Assembly: GCF_002846555.1 (NCBI RefSeq)
Contig: NZ_PJMS01000001.1
Coordinates: 1,178,001-1,242,000 of the forward strand
DNA length: 64,000 bases
Source: Aquimarina sp. MAR_2010_214
GTDB taxonomy: Bacteria > Bacteroidota > Bacteroidia > Flavobacteriales > Flavobacteriaceae
Direction of reading: 5' to 3'
The notes under the pieces were generated by a model, which worked only from the letters and a program-made list of their open reading frames with translations, did no database searches and was not told where the DNA came from. Every line of letters begins with the position of its first letter. Position 1 is the first letter of the stretch. The position numbers were made by a program, and so were the translations under genes. Below, one piece after another: positions 10,379 through 18,950 of this stretch.

Positions 10379-11254
10379 TTAACCTATCTTTTGAAATAGA
10401 GGATTAAACGCTTTCGAAGCAACAATTACTTTATCTCCTATAGTAATTGTTTTAATGTCATCTTCTTCGGCAACTATTTTTACAAAGTTTGAACCTATCA
10501 AAATGGTAACAATATAAATGATATCTTCTTGTTCAATTTGAATTATTTCTCCGGAAAACTGAAATTTTCCACTTACTTGTTTCGTAGTAAATACTTCAAT
10601 TGGTTTTCCTTGTTTGATTATTTTTCCGTTTTCAATAATAAATACACTATCAGACATTTTTATAACCTCGCCTATCTCATGACTTATCAATAGAGTGGTT
10701 AAATTAAATTGCTTATGTACGTTAAGAATATAGTCTTGTAGTTTGGTACGCATTTTTATATCCAATGCAGAAAGAGGCTCATCCAGCATTAAGATTTCTG
10801 GCTTTCTTACCAATGCTCTTGCTAGGGCTACTCTTTGTTTTTGCCCTCCCGAAAGATTTTTTGGCTTTCGATCTTGTAGATCACCTAATTCGATAATATC
10901 TATGAGTTCATTAACAATTTCCTTGTTTTGTCCTTTTTCTACTGCAAAAAGAAGATTTTCTTTTACAGTCATATTAGGAAACAAAGCATAATCCTGAAAT
11001 ACAAATCCTATTTTTCGCTGTTGGGGTTTTAGGCAAATTCCCTTTTTGGTATCAAGCCATGTTTTTTGATTGACTGTAATTGATCCTTCATCTGCTTGTA
11101 GTAATCCAGCAATCATTCTTAGGATAGAAGTTTTTCCCGCTCCAGAATCTCCATATAGTGTAACTAATTGACTTTGCTCGATATTGATATTAATATCAAG
11201 TTGCATCGCTCCATTTGCTGCCGTTAATTCTTTTTGCAAAGCTATATGTATCAT
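10379..11254 (-). CDS. modC: Molybdate ABC transporter ATP-binding protein ModC
   Basis: 291 aa. Walker A GDSGAGKTS, Q-loop VFQDYALFP, signature LSGGQKQRVALARAL, Walker B ILMLDEPLSALD and H-loop LLISHE are all intact. The C-terminal ~60 residues form a short TOBE-like regulatory tail. ModC hydrolyses ATP to drive ModB. The start overlaps the modB stop by 4 bp. Family-level ABC assignment is certain; molybdate comes from context (Mop and ModA in the same operon). Confidence 0.9.
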   Translation of the reverse strand: MIHIALQKELTAANGAMQLDININIEQSQLVTLYGDSGAGKTSILRMIAGLLQADEGSITVNQKTWLDTKKGICLKPQQRKIGFVFQDYALFPNMTVKENLLFAVEKGQNKEIVNELIDIIELGDLQDRKPKNLSGGQKQRVALARALVRKPEILMLDEPLSALDIKMRTKLQDYILNVHKQFNLTTLLISHEIGEVIKMSDSVFIIENGKIIKQGKPIEVFTTKQVSGKFQFSGEIIQIEQEDIIYIVTILIGSNFVKIVAEEDDIKTITIGDKVIVASKAFNPLFQKIG

Positions 11255-11925
11255 TTCCAGAATCTTTTTAAATACCCACCATTGATTAGATATACCAATA
11301 ATAAGATGCTAAATGTAATTGCAAATAAGATGAGCGAATACCAATTTGCTACATCGTAGTTAAGAGCTTCTACTTCATCATAAATAGCAATAGAGGCCAC
11401 TTTTGTTTTTCCGGGCATATTGCCACCAATCATTAATACGACACCAAATTCACCAATGGTATGCGCAAAAGCCAATACAACTCCTGTGAGTAATGATGGT
11501 TTTATATTAGGAAGTAATACTTTGAAAAGAGTTGTAATTTTAGATTTTCCTAATACATAGGAGGCTTCTGTTATTGATGAAGGCAAATTCGAAAATCCAG
11601 CTTGAATAGGATGTACCATGAAAGGTAAACTATAGATAACAGATGCAATAACAAGTCCCTGGAATGAAAAAATAAGTTGTATCCCAAGATACTCGTTTAA
11701 CCAACTTCCAAAAGCATTTGAAGGACTAAAAGCTACTAGCATATAAAACCCTAAAACGGTAGGAGGTAAAACTAAAGGCATACTCACCAGAGTTTCTAAA
11801 AACGGTTTTACTCTTGATTTTGTATGAGCAAGCCAATAGGATAGAGGTATAGAAATAACCAATAACAAAAGCGTGGTAACTAATGCGAGTTTAAATGTTA
11901 ATATTAAAGGTTGCCAATCCATCAT
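11251..11925 (-). CDS. modB: Molybdate ABC transporter permease ModB
   Basis: 224 aa with five to six hydrophobic segments. The ABC EAA loop is visible as EASYVLGKSKITTLFKVLLPNIKPSLLTG, followed by AFAHTIGEFGVVLMIGGNMPGKTKVASIAIYDEVEALNY, which is characteristic of ModB. It forms the membrane channel for molybdate. It overlaps modC and the Mop gene by 4 bp each, indicating translational coupling. Confidence 0.93.
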   Translation of the reverse strand: MMDWQPLILTFKLALVTTLLLLVISIPLSYWLAHTKSRVKPFLETLVSMPLVLPPTVLGFYMLVAFSPSNAFGSWLNEYLGIQLIFSFQGLVIASVIYSLPFMVHPIQAGFSNLPSSITEASYVLGKSKITTLFKVLLPNIKPSLLTGVVLAFAHTIGEFGVVLMIGGNMPGKTKVASIAIYDEVEALNYDVANWYSLILFAITFSILLLVYLINGGYLKRFWK

Positions 11926-12320
11926 TCTGATAACATTATTTCGGTAGTTTTAATCATAGCGGTGATTTTTTCGCCAATTTCTAATTGCATTTGATCAGCA
12001 GCATCAGAAGTAATAATTGCGGTTAGGTGTCCAACTGTAGAATCAATAATTACTGTGCTTAATAATTTTCCTTTTTTTATATTAATAATCTCTCCTATAG
12101 CTTTGTTTTGTATACTTAAAGAGTGTTCTACTCCTTTCCCAACAATTACTTCTGTTTCTTTGAAAATCATTTTGATATGATTTCCTTGTTTTAAATAGGA
12201 AGCCGTATCGGGTGTTTCGATTATGATAGTATTAAAATAAATATCATCAATACCTACAGTAACCAATGATAAACTACCGTTGGTTTTTATAGATGTTATT
12301 TTACCCTGTAGGACATTCAT
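11922..12320 (-). CDS. Mop/TOBE molybdenum-binding protein
   Basis: 132 aa made of two tandem TOBE/Mop-type repeats (about 1-65 and 68-132). Each has the pattern G-I-K...LVTV..D....I...S/T. Mop domains bind molybdate or tungstate oxyanions at subunit interfaces and act in storage or sensing. Its position between modA and modB is less usual than a ModE regulator or a ModC fusion, and makes it the likely cytoplasmic molybdate buffer of this operon. Confidence 0.8.
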   Translation of the reverse strand: MNVLQGKITSIKTNGSLSLVTVGIDDIYFNTIIIETPDTASYLKQGNHIKMIFKETEVIVGKGVEHSLSIQNKAIGEIINIKKGKLLSTVIIDSTVGHLTAIITSDAADQMQLEIGEKITAMIKTTEIMLSE

Positions 12321-12323
12321 AGG

Positions 12324-13085
12324 CTAGTTTTCTTTTGTTAAATACCCAAAACTTTCGAGAATTCTTCTTGCTTCTGCAGAAGATAAAAAGTCGTAGAATT
12401 TTTTTGCCTTTTCTTGATTATTATGGTTAAGAATAACAACACCTTGAGCAATCGCAGAATGATCAGTATCTTCTATATCAATCCAATTTCCTTTATTGTT
12501 CATTTCTGGAGATAAAACTACGGATTTTGAAGTAAAACCAATTTCTGCGGATTTTGAGATAATAAACTGATTAGTTTGTAAAATACTTTCTCCATAAACT
12601 AATTTATTCTTTACACTTTCATATAGGTTGTGTTTTTTCAGAACCTCAATTGTAGCCATGCCATAAGGAGCCATTTTAGGGTTTGCAATTGCAATATGGT
12701 TTATTTTCGAACTTTTCAGAATTTCTAGTGAAGGGTGAATACTATCAATCATTGATCCCATAACCAATTTTCCATATCCATAAATCTTGGGTGCTTTAGT
12801 CGCAAAACCACTATTAAATAATTCTTTTGGATATTTCATGTTGGCAGAAACAAATATATCAAAAGGAGCACCTTCTTTGATTTGCGCAGTTAGTTTTCCC
12901 GATGAGCTTATAATGAGATCACAAACGATACCTGTTTGGACTGTAAAAGCTTTTGATAGTTCTTTCATCGCAAATTGCATATTAGCAGCTACAGCAATAG
13001 TTAATTTTTCCTCTTGTTTTCGTTGACATCCTATCGTAGTAGTTACCGTCAAATATGTAAGAAATATGAATATTGCTTTTTTCAT
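12324..13085 (-). CDS. modA: Periplasmic molybdate-binding protein ModA
   Basis: 253 aa. A signal or lipoprotein signal (FLTYLTVTTTIGC) precedes a type-2 solute-binding domain opening LTIAVAANMQFAMKELSKAFT. The ligand loop ISSSGKLTAQIKEGAPFDIFVSA is diagnostic for ModA. It captures molybdate or tungstate for ModBC. It begins 19 bp after the M1 peptidase gene and is first of the mod genes. Functional link to the two molybdenum hydroxylases at 28.8-34.7 kb is inference. Confidence 0.93.
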   Translation of the reverse strand: MKKAIFIFLTYLTVTTTIGCQRKQEEKLTIAVAANMQFAMKELSKAFTVQTGIVCDLIISSSGKLTAQIKEGAPFDIFVSANMKYPKELFNSGFATKAPKIYGYGKLVMGSMIDSIHPSLEILKSSKINHIAIANPKMAPYGMATIEVLKKHNLYESVKNKLVYGESILQTNQFIISKSAEIGFTSKSVVLSPEMNNKGNWIDIEDTDHSAIAQGVVILNHNNQEKAKKFYDFLSSAEARRILESFGYLTKEN

Positions 13086-13104
13086 TTTAGGGTATTTTCC
13101 AGTA

Positions 13105-14730
13105 CTATTTTTTGTTTAAAGATATCAACTCAAAAAGCAACCAGGTATTTGGATCGAGTTCTATAGAAGTCACTTGTTTCTTTGATACAATTTTTGATAT
13201 TTGTATCTTTTCAGAAATCATAACTGTTTCTATTGCCATAGTTCCATCTTTGTATGTTATTTTTATATCAAGAGGGAAATTATAAATACTACTTTTTTGA
13301 TTTTGATGTATTTCTACCTGTAAGAGTTCATTTTTATAATCCCATGTAGCTTCTAGTTTGGGATGTCCTATTTGATAAAGCCATTGCTTAAAAAAGAGGG
13401 ATAAGTCTTTCCCAGAAATATGTTCCATGATTCTTTGCAAATCTTCTGATAAGGCATTGCTATATTTATAGGTTTCATAATATGTACGAATGCTTTTCCA
13501 AAAAAGCTGATCACCTAATTCTCTTCGTAACATATGTAATATCCAACCTCCTTTTTGATAAGAGTATGGATTGAGCAATTGCATATAATCTTCTATATTA
13601 GGATTTACTATCGGTGCGGGATTTTTTTTGGTATAATCTATTATGGTAAGACGTTCTGCTTTTATTCTATCAACGAATTGATCTCTACCATACTTATTTT
13701 CAAAATATAGATTTGTGAAGTAAGTAGCAAAGCCTTCACTAAGCCATATATGATGCCAATTGAGTTCAGAGGCAGAATTTCCAAACCATTGATGAGCTAC
13801 TTCATGAGCAATCAAAGCTTCGTTACTTCCGGTACCTGTTACACTCCTTTCTGCGTAAAAAATATTACCAGCATTTTCCATTCCTCCAAAACGAGTTTTA
13901 GATTGTACATTGGCTAATTTTTTAAAAGGAAAAGGACCGATGTGATTAATCATATAATCAATAATAGGAGTTGCTAAAGTATAGTCACTAAACCCTTTTT
14001 CTCTATCTTGTGGATACACCCAGGAGGAAACAGGAATCCCATAAATTTCTCCTTGTTCTTCTACAGCGAATCTTGCCGCACCAATAACCATCACTTTGGT
14101 AGGTATTGGGTTAACCATTCTCCAGCGAGTTATTATTTTATTATCGGAAATATTTGTTTTCTCAACCATCATACCATTACCAATAGTTTGATAATGAGAA
14201 GGTGCAGTAATGACCCATTCGACAGTTGCTTTATCTGAAGGATGATCCACTACTGGTAACCAATTTTTACTTCTATCGGGCCAGTTATCTCCAAAAAAAG
14301 TACGTTCATTGTATTTGTTTTTTGAAATGATCAATCCATCTTCGGGAATACCTTTATATTGTATAGTATATATTCTAATTTCATCTTGTTTGGTTGCATC
14401 AATATTAAAGATGAGCTGGTTGTTATCGTGTGTATAGGAAGTAATATTGTTTTTGTTTTCTGAAACAGTATAAACTGACATCCCTTTACCATTTGATTTC
14501 TTTTTAACAAAATCGAGAACAAAGGTTGTGACTGCTTTTTTGAATCTGATTTTGATTTCTGCAGTACCTTCAATTTGATTGTTTGTATCCGATAATTGTA
14601 TGTCGAATTTATAATTAAGAATATCGATGGTTTCAAAACGCTCCTGATGCTTTTGGGCTTGAGTATTAAAAAACAAGGAAAAAAAACATAATACGCTTAT
14701 ATATGTTCTTTTTAGAATAATTGTGCTCAT
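13105..14730 (-). CDS. M1-family metallo-aminopeptidase
   Basis: 541 aa with a signal peptide ending near FNTQAQ. The N-terminal beta domain precedes the exopeptidase motif GGMENAG (282-288), zinc site HEVAH (309-313) and third ligand E332, with the exact HExxH-18-E spacing. It lacks the long C-terminal HEAT-like domain of PepN, giving the short form common in secreted Bacteroidota enzymes. It cleaves N-terminal residues from peptides outside the cytoplasm. It sits upstream of modA with a 19-bp gap, so cotranscription is likely though functionally unexplained. Confidence 0.9.
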   Translation of the reverse strand: MSTIILKRTYISVLCFFSLFFNTQAQKHQERFETIDILNYKFDIQLSDTNNQIEGTAEIKIRFKKAVTTFVLDFVKKKSNGKGMSVYTVSENKNNITSYTHDNNQLIFNIDATKQDEIRIYTIQYKGIPEDGLIISKNKYNERTFFGDNWPDRSKNWLPVVDHPSDKATVEWVITAPSHYQTIGNGMMVEKTNISDNKIITRWRMVNPIPTKVMVIGAARFAVEEQGEIYGIPVSSWVYPQDREKGFSDYTLATPIIDYMINHIGPFPFKKLANVQSKTRFGGMENAGNIFYAERSVTGTGSNEALIAHEVAHQWFGNSASELNWHHIWLSEGFATYFTNLYFENKYGRDQFVDRIKAERLTIIDYTKKNPAPIVNPNIEDYMQLLNPYSYQKGGWILHMLRRELGDQLFWKSIRTYYETYKYSNALSEDLQRIMEHISGKDLSLFFKQWLYQIGHPKLEATWDYKNELLQVEIHQNQKSSIYNFPLDIKITYKDGTMAIETVMISEKIQISKIVSKKQVTSIELDPNTWLLFELISLNKK

Positions 14731-14955
14731 AAAATTGTCATTTTGATAGAATAAAAACTATTCAAATATCAGACGTTTAAAATACTCAAAATATTGAAGC
14801 AATCTATTCATTTTGACAGGATCTATAAGAATGAATTATATTGGTTAAACCAATGCTGATGATAGTAGAAAAAATGACGACTGGAAGTTGATTCTTTTTG
14901 ATATTAAAAGACACGTATTTCATCATATAACTTTTATAGTATTGACCGCTGTTGT

Positions 14956-15402
14956 TTATTTTGCATACACATTAGGATCAAATTTTTCCATATAAATTTC
15001 TGGTTTTGGAAGCTTTGTAAACCCGTACTTTTCATATAACCACTCAGCAGTACTTGTTAGTAAAATCCAACGTCTTAAATTTTGTAAATCAGGGTGTTCC
15101 ATGATAATTTCCATTAGCCATTTGCTAAGCCCTAAACCTCTATGTTTCTTTAGGATAAAAATATCTCCTAAATAAGCAATAGTTGCATAGTCAGAAATCA
15201 CTCTTGCATAACCAATTTGTTTATCCCCGGAATAAAGCCCAAAATTAAGAGAATTCTCTATTGATGTCTTTACAATATCATATGAAATCCCATCACTCCA
15301 TCCCGATTCATTGGTTAGAAAATTATGTATCATTGAGATATCCAACTTATTTTTATCTGTTGATATAGTATAATTGTCTTTACTTGTGACAATATTTTTC
15401 AT
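14956..15402 (-). CDS. GNAT-family N-acetyltransferase
   Basis: 148 aa with the acetyl-CoA motif A region YLGDIFILKKHRGLGLSKWLMEIIMEHP (R/Q-x-x-G-x-G as RGLGLS) and the C-terminal WLYEKYGFTKL segment. The N-terminus KNIVTSKDNYTISTDKNKL then FLTNESGWSDGISYDIV is common in uncharacterised GNAT acetyltransferases that act on small amines. Substrate unknown. Monocistronic; a short gap separates it from the secreted protein upstream. Confidence 0.85.
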   Translation of the reverse strand: MKNIVTSKDNYTISTDKNKLDISMIHNFLTNESGWSDGISYDIVKTSIENSLNFGLYSGDKQIGYARVISDYATIAYLGDIFILKKHRGLGLSKWLMEIIMEHPDLQNLRRWILLTSTAEWLYEKYGFTKLPKPEIYMEKFDPNVYAK

Positions 15403-15459
15403 TTGTACGTAATATATTTAATAAATTATTTTCAACACTTCCAGTTAAATAGGTGCAAA

Positions 15460-16236
15460 CTAATTTTTAAACCCTGTCGTAAACAGATTTCTTGCTCCTT
15501 TTATACCACATTTTTGATATGTATTATACGTTTGAGCCGCTCTTTCTTCAATTTGTTTTCCTGTTTCATTTTTGATCCAACCATCGATTGCTGATTTTAA
15601 TGTATATGCTTCGGGGGCCATTAAATGTGTAGTCCATAAAATAGGATTTGCTTTTGCTTGTTCTATTTCTTTTGAAAAATAATTTTGACTATAACATGCT
15701 AAAATTATCACATCTCTCTTTTTTGTAACACTTTCTTTGTAGGGGATATGTACATTAAACTCCATTAAGCCATCATGACCGATGTATGATAGTAAATCAG
15801 AACCTCCACCAAACTTTAATGTTTCTGAGCCTATATCAATCAAAATTGGATTTTGAGCATTGGAAGCTTGTAGAAAATCTTCAATACAAGTTTGAATTTT
15901 TGCGCCATCATACGCATCAGCTAATAAATAGATCTTTTTAGTTACATGTTTAAATAAAACTCTATCTAGAAGGACTGAGTCATTCATTTCGAAATCTTTT
16001 ACCAATTTCCAGTCTTTTGCCTTGAATTTAAAGAAAGACTTTATTCCATAACCAGCGCCCCAGTATAAATTATGTTTTGGATCTTTTCCGTTCCCTAATT
16101 TTTTCGGTACAGGAACAATTCCTTGATTCTCATTATCACATAATGCTACATATACATGAATAGTTTTTGCCTGACTATACATTTTGAAGCATAAAAAAGA
16201 GATCAGTATCAAAAGGAATATTTTTTTCATGATCAT
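15460..16236 (-). CDS. Secreted protein of unknown function, possible caspase-like fold
   Basis: 258 aa. Signal peptide (IFLLILISFLCFKMYSQ). The mature domain opens with strand IHVYVALCDNENQGIVPV. It has a His-Asp segment SYIGHDGLMEF and a strand ending in Cys, DVIILACYSQNYF. An H-(x~50)-C pair after hydrophobic strands is what caspase/gingipain-like (clan CD) peptidases look like. This is inference from two motifs only and the family could be non-peptidase. The first of two adjacent ATG codons may be displaced; MKKIFLLILI starts two residues in. Confidence 0.55.
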   Translation of the reverse strand: MIMKKIFLLILISFLCFKMYSQAKTIHVYVALCDNENQGIVPVPKKLGNGKDPKHNLYWGAGYGIKSFFKFKAKDWKLVKDFEMNDSVLLDRVLFKHVTKKIYLLADAYDGAKIQTCIEDFLQASNAQNPILIDIGSETLKFGGGSDLLSYIGHDGLMEFNVHIPYKESVTKKRDVIILACYSQNYFSKEIEQAKANPILWTTHLMAPEAYTLKSAIDGWIKNETGKQIEERAAQTYNTYQKCGIKGARNLFTTGFKN

Positions 16237-16462
16237 TAATACTTGTTTTTATACTAAATATACATAGTTTTAATCGATATCAAGGTTTTCTGAAAGGGAG
16301 TTAGATCTGGCATGGCTTTGAATACTTCATTAAGACTCGAACTGTCATAATCTTTAGATCAAATAACATAATATCAAACCTTATAATAAATCCGGATCAT
16401 TTATTTTTTTGTGGTTTCATGTATGTATTGATCATTGTATATCTAATATTTAATAAAAGATT

Positions 16463-16921
16463 TTATTTTTCTTCAAGAAACTGTCCAAGTCTATCAAAAA
16501 CAGATCCCCAACCATTCATAATACCCATTTTTGTTTGTTGTTCACAATATTCTTCTGTTGGATGTATGACATTAAAAGTAAAATTGGTTTTGTCTCCATT
16601 TTTTTCAAATAGAGCTTGTATTTCTACACCTTCTGTCATGGGTTTGAAGTTTGCGGAAGAACATATTTTTTCGAGCTCGACAATTTCTAAATATACACCA
16701 TCAGAAATGAATTCGTTCCCGTCTGGCATTTGCATAGTATATTTCCACTTACCACCAACTTTAAAATCATGTTCAATAACTTTTGTGTTGATTCCTTTTG
16801 GCCCCCACCATTGAGCGATATGTTCGGGATGGATCCAGGCTTCCCAAACTAATTTTATAGGGGCGTTAAAGGTTCTTTTTAGAGTTACAGTTCGATTGTT
16901 TGGTTCACTTTGATTACTCAT
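16463..16921 (-). CDS. SRPBCC/AHSA1 domain protein
   Basis: 152 aa, a single START/Bet v1-like domain. It opens with RTFNAPIKLVWEAWIHPEHIAQWWGPKG, the hallmark of the AHSA1/CalC subgroup, and ends with MNGWGSVFDRLGQFLEE. Such proteins bind hydrophobic ligands; no enzymatic role is assigned. It overlaps the ArsR-type regulator by 8 bp, so the pair forms a two-gene operon controlled by the upstream dyads. Confidence 0.88.
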   Translation of the reverse strand: MSNQSEPNNRTVTLKRTFNAPIKLVWEAWIHPEHIAQWWGPKGINTKVIEHDFKVGGKWKYTMQMPDGNEFISDGVYLEIVELEKICSSANFKPMTEGVEIQALFEKNGDKTNFTFNVIHPTEEYCEQQTKMGIMNGWGSVFDRLGQFLEEK

Positions 16922-17243
16922 TTTCTTTATTTTTTGTTTGTAATTTGGTTAAATAATTTTCGAAAGAATCCAGTCTGTCTTCCCAGAGATTTCGATATTG
17001 TTCTATCCATAAGAAAGCGGGGATAAGGTTTCTGGGTTGAATTTGGCATAACCGTTCTCTCCCTTGCTTATTAATAGTTATTATGCCACACTCTTTTAAG
17101 ATTTTTAGGTGTTTTGAAATAGCGGGGCGACTAACGTCAAATTTTTGTGCTACGGTATTTACAGTCAATGTTTCGTTTGCCAGTAACTCTATAATTTCTC
17201 TTCTAACCGGGTCGGCTATTGCTTGAAAGACATCTCTTCTCAT
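16914..17243 (-). CDS. ArsR-family winged-helix repressor
   Basis: 109 aa. The domain starts FQAIADPVRREIIELLANETLTVNTVAQKFDVSRPAISKHLKIL, the classic ArsR wHTH with SRPAISKHL as recognition helix, and then a wing ending GRERLCQIQPRNLIPA. No metal-binding CVC motif is present, so this is the non-metal subgroup normally paired with AHSA1 proteins. Promoter and operator dyads immediately upstream suggest autoregulation. Confidence 0.92.
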   Translation of the reverse strand: MRRDVFQAIADPVRREIIELLANETLTVNTVAQKFDVSRPAISKHLKILKECGIITINKQGRERLCQIQPRNLIPAFLWIEQYRNLWEDRLDSFENYLTKLQTKNKENE

Positions 17244-17252
17244 AATTTTTAA

Positions 17253-17298
17253 GTAACTGATTGGTTACAAATATAAGTGTAATCATTTGGTTACTCAA
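17253..17298 (-). promoter_or_regulatory. Promoter with twin operator dyads of the ArsR-SRPBCC operon
   Basis: Two 16-bp imperfect dyads, GTAACTGATTGGTTAC (17253-17268) and GTAATCATTTGGTTAC (17279-17294), start 26 bp apart. On the minus strand TATATTTG (17275-17268) is a perfect TAnnTTTG -7 element lying between them. TTG at 17298-17296 is 20 nt upstream as the -33. Repressor binding here would cover the promoter. Confidence 0.7.
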
Positions 17299-17373
17299 TT
17301 TTTTTCAAAAGAAATTGTAATTAACGAATAGAATTAATTTTGAGAGAGTAGTGGCTAAAGTAGAGAGCGATTA

Positions 17374-17943
17374 TTATTTTTTATTTGCGATTAGCAAAAG
17401 AGAATCATTATCCTCAAACTCATTATAATCACTGATTGATAGAATGTCAAAATACTTTAGATAGGCTTTTCTAAGTGTTGATTCGTTATGATAATTTACA
17501 AAAAGACCTTTGAAAACTTCAGAACCTTCTCCTTTCCAAAAAGAATGGCATATTATTCCATTAGAATTTAAAATTTCATATTGCCTTTTAACAGTGTCGA
17601 TCAATTCATTATCATTTAAGTGATGTAAAACTTTATTTGAATAAATCCCATCAAATTTTTTGTCAGTTTTTAAAGTAATGGCGTCTAACTCAAGGAATTT
17701 TCCTTTGGGATTTTTGGAGATCAGATGATTCAGAAATTCGGTTGAGTTATCAGAACCAGTAATATCATATGATTTGTTCAGGATTTTCCAATCTGTACCG
17801 GGGCCCGAACCAATTTCGAGTAAGGTCGAATTGGAAGGTAAAACTTGTTTAAGTTTTTCAATTAAGAATTCTCCATTAGCATCTTTTGCTAATCTGATAT
17901 ACTCTTCGACTGATTCTTTTGTTTTATAATACGTTCCTGTCAT
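17374..17943 (-). CDS. Class I SAM-dependent methyltransferase
   Basis: 189 aa. SAM-binding motif I LLEIGSGPGTDW, followed by the acidic strand DITGSDNS and motif YSNKVLHHL, give a methyltransferase-11-like fold. The short C-terminus (ISDYNEFEDNDSLLLIANKK) matches compact bacterial members. Substrate unknown. Separated by 48 bp from a second methyltransferase on the same strand; both may be expressed together. Confidence 0.85.
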   Translation of the reverse strand: MTGTYYKTKESVEEYIRLAKDANGEFLIEKLKQVLPSNSTLLEIGSGPGTDWKILNKSYDITGSDNSTEFLNHLISKNPKGKFLELDAITLKTDKKFDGIYSNKVLHHLNDNELIDTVKRQYEILNSNGIICHSFWKGEGSEVFKGLFVNYHNESTLRKAYLKYFDILSISDYNEFEDNDSLLLIANKK

Positions 17944-17991
17944 GATTAATTGTGAATTCTAATGTACTACAGATGTTATTGGTGCTAGTTT

Positions 17992-18816
17992 TTATTTTTT
18001 ATAGACTCCACTCTGAAGGATGATTTTTTCTTCTTTAAGACCTCTTAACAAATTAGTGATTTTATCTTTTGTAGATGCTCCCATTAAGACATTCAGTCCT
18101 AATTTTGGTGGGCCAAATTGCGTTATCTTTTCTAATAGATTCTCAAAGAATATAATTCCGTTAGCAGTTTGGTCAGAAGATCGTTCTTTTTTTAATCCTA
18201 ACGTATCAAGAATAGATTCCATGTTAGAAGTTTGTTCAAGAAAACTTATTTTTGATTCATTTGCCCAGGGCATTGGGTAGTCTACTTGATGATCTCCTTT
18301 TTTGAAAATATCATAATAAATAAAGGTTCCTTTGGTAGTTAATACTCTATCTATTTCAGAGTAGAATTTTAATTTGTCGTTAATGTTCATTTGTACGTGT
18401 TGCGTCCAAACTACATCAAACGATTTGTTTTCAAAAGGTAAATTAGTTGCATCTCCCTGAATAAATTCTGTACTATTATTTAGACCAACAAGCTTAGATA
18501 GATTAGTTGCGGTTTTTATAAATTCTTCGGATAAATCAAGACCAATTGTTTTGCAGTTAAATTCATCAGCTAACATCCTGCATGGTCCACCTATACCACA
18601 TCCAACATCTAATAGTTTAGCGTTATTTACACTAACTGTTTTTGCTAATTCGCGAGAGACTTCTGCTCCTCTCACATGAAACTCATCGACACTAGCTATA
18701 TCTTTTCGGTTAACATTTTCTATATCGACTCCCATTTCTTTGAGGCGATTTAAAATATCATCATATAAATCAGGTCGATAATAATGGTTTTCAATTTGTG
18801 AAGTTAAAGTTCCCAT
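17992..18816 (-). CDS. SAM-dependent methyltransferase
   Basis: 274 aa. Motif I LLDVGCGIGGPCRMLA and motif TIGLDLSEEFI are characteristic of small-molecule methyltransferases (UbiE/sarcosine-type relatives), followed by GDATNLPFENKSFDVVWTQHVQMNI. An N-terminal ~70-residue helical segment includes HVRGAEVSRELA, seen in glycine/dimethylglycine-type enzymes. The substrate cannot be assigned. Not obviously related to the preceding 189-aa enzyme. Confidence 0.85.
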   Translation of the reverse strand: MGTLTSQIENHYYRPDLYDDILNRLKEMGVDIENVNRKDIASVDEFHVRGAEVSRELAKTVSVNNAKLLDVGCGIGGPCRMLADEFNCKTIGLDLSEEFIKTATNLSKLVGLNNSTEFIQGDATNLPFENKSFDVVWTQHVQMNINDKLKFYSEIDRVLTTKGTFIYYDIFKKGDHQVDYPMPWANESKISFLEQTSNMESILDTLGLKKERSSDQTANGIIFFENLLEKITQFGPPKLGLNVLMGASTKDKITNLLRGLKEEKIILQSGVYKK

Positions 18817-18950
18817 GCTTCTTGTTTCAAATTAGTACAAGTGGTATATCCACTGTTTTGTTGTGTGAAAACTAAGATAGTAAAAAGGAGTGATGTAATA
18901 GAAAACTATGACATTGCATATGCATCACTTTTTGATTCTTTCTCAAGAAG

